DNA from: Tetrahymena thermophila SB210
Lineage: Eukaryota > Ciliophora > Oligohymenophorea > Hymenostomatida > Tetrahymenidae
Length of the DNA stretch: 64,000 bases
Direction: 5' to 3'
NCBI RefSeq assembly: GCF_000189635.1
Contig: NW_002476226.1
Coordinates: forward strand, 62,001 to 126,000
The notes under the pieces were generated by a model. That model did no database searches. It saw nothing but the letters and a program-made list of their open reading frames with translations, and was not told where the DNA came from. The translations under genes and the position numbers were made by a program. Shown piece after piece: positions 63,765 to 64,000 of this stretch; position 1 is the first letter of the stretch; every line of letters begins with the position of its first letter.

Positions 63765-64000
63765 ATGTTTTAAAATTAAGCAAAAAACAAACCTTAAAGT
63801 ACAAAAATAATTTATCATATAAAAAATTTAAGTTTACTAATAATAAGTTGTTAGATTTTATTGAATCTGATTAAATAAATCTTTTTTAATAGAAAAAACA
63901 AAGTAATTTTAACTTTTTTTTGGATTAATAGGTAAAGGAAGTATCTATCCAGAAACTATAGAAAATTAAGAAAACAATGTGTTAAATCATGTAAACCAAC
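63765..64000 (+). CDS. Tandem membrane protein, copy 3, 5' end only
   Basis: Partial; the gene runs off the right edge. Exon 1 (63765-63798) encodes MFQNQAKNKPQ and is 34 nt, exactly the length of exon 1 of copy 1, which encodes MFQQEPLKKKA. A GT..AG intron (63799-63931) leads to exon 2 at 63932, which reads SKGSIYPETIENQEN and onwards to the edge, matching SKGAIHPDKK of copy 1. Shared exon length, phase and sequence make paralogy to copy 1 likely even though only 11 codons plus the first part of exon 2 are visible. The remainder cannot be judged. Confidence 0.6.

Noticed and set aside
63992..64000. TAAACCAAC at the window end, resembling the first nine bases of the Tetrahymena chromosome breakage sequence.
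   Set aside because: Only 9 of 15 bases are visible, the site lies in frame within exon 2 of copy 3, and the same nine bases occur at about 18999 without the rest of the motif. Chance is likely.
1..64000. Widespread in-frame TAA and TAG suggesting that all genes are pseudogenes.
   Set aside because: Conserved families (Ku80, otubain, S10 peptidase, CFAP100) read correctly with TAA/TAG as Gln at ordinary Gln positions, and all end at TGA; this is the ciliate code.
1..64000. Search for tRNA and rRNA genes, telomeric G4T2 repeats and CRISPR-like arrays.
   Set aside because: No tRNA B-box with flanking arms, no rRNA-like sequence, no tandem GGGGTT and no regularly spaced repeats were seen by eye; a covariance-model scan would settle the tRNAs.

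Overview
The window reads as nuclear DNA of an oligohymenophorean ciliate, most likely Tetrahymena or a close relative. It is extremely A+T-rich. Long conserved proteins can be read only if TAA and TAG are glutamine and TGA is the sole stop (ciliate code, table 6). Genes carry many GT..AG introns, mostly about 45-400 nt, with extremes of 32 and 556 nt. Introns this long and intergenic stretches of several kb argue against Paramecium. A standard-code ORF search breaks almost every gene into fragments, so the exon structures given here were worked out by reading table 6 frames on both strands. For most multi-exon genes the exon lengths sum to a multiple of three and join in phase, which is a real internal check.

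Layout: 502-2277(-) secreted Cys-rich protein; 3393-4610(-) AIM24-family protein; 5106-6569(+) otubain; 7219-8349(+) unrecognised coiled-coil protein; 9773-12563(-) Ku80; 16200-17543(+) arrestin-like protein; 21328-28189(+) 2029-residue receptor with Cys-rich repeats, EGF and GPS sites; 29322-30324(+) WD40 protein; 31591-33014(+) serine carboxypeptidase; 33846-34702(+) mitoribosomal mS34; 35192-36631(+) amino-acid transporter; 37841-40796(-) WDR70; 42083-42475(+) small helical protein; 45747-47018(-) and 50528-51572(-) low-complexity proteins; 47629-49661(-) CFAP100; 52921-54194(+) TFIIB-like protein; 54989-57668, 58300-60800 and 63765->64000 (all +), a tandem family of multispanning membrane proteins, with a Gln/Asn/Lys-rich protein gene at 61204-62678 between copies two and three.

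The genes form no single pathway and no operon logic is expected. They cover DNA repair (Ku80, needed in ciliates for programmed genome rearrangement), ubiquitin editing (otubain), mitochondrial function (mS34, AIM24), cilia (CFAP100), secretion and digestion (carboxypeptidase), transcription (TFIIB-like), and cell-surface biology (Cys-rich protein, GPS receptor, tandem membrane family). The least explained parts are the tandem membrane family, the GPS receptor without a visible PLAT domain, and a weak gene-like area at 14.6-15.4 kb. Because only TGA stops translation, chance open frames of 60-140 codons are common here, and short ORFs are treated with matching caution.
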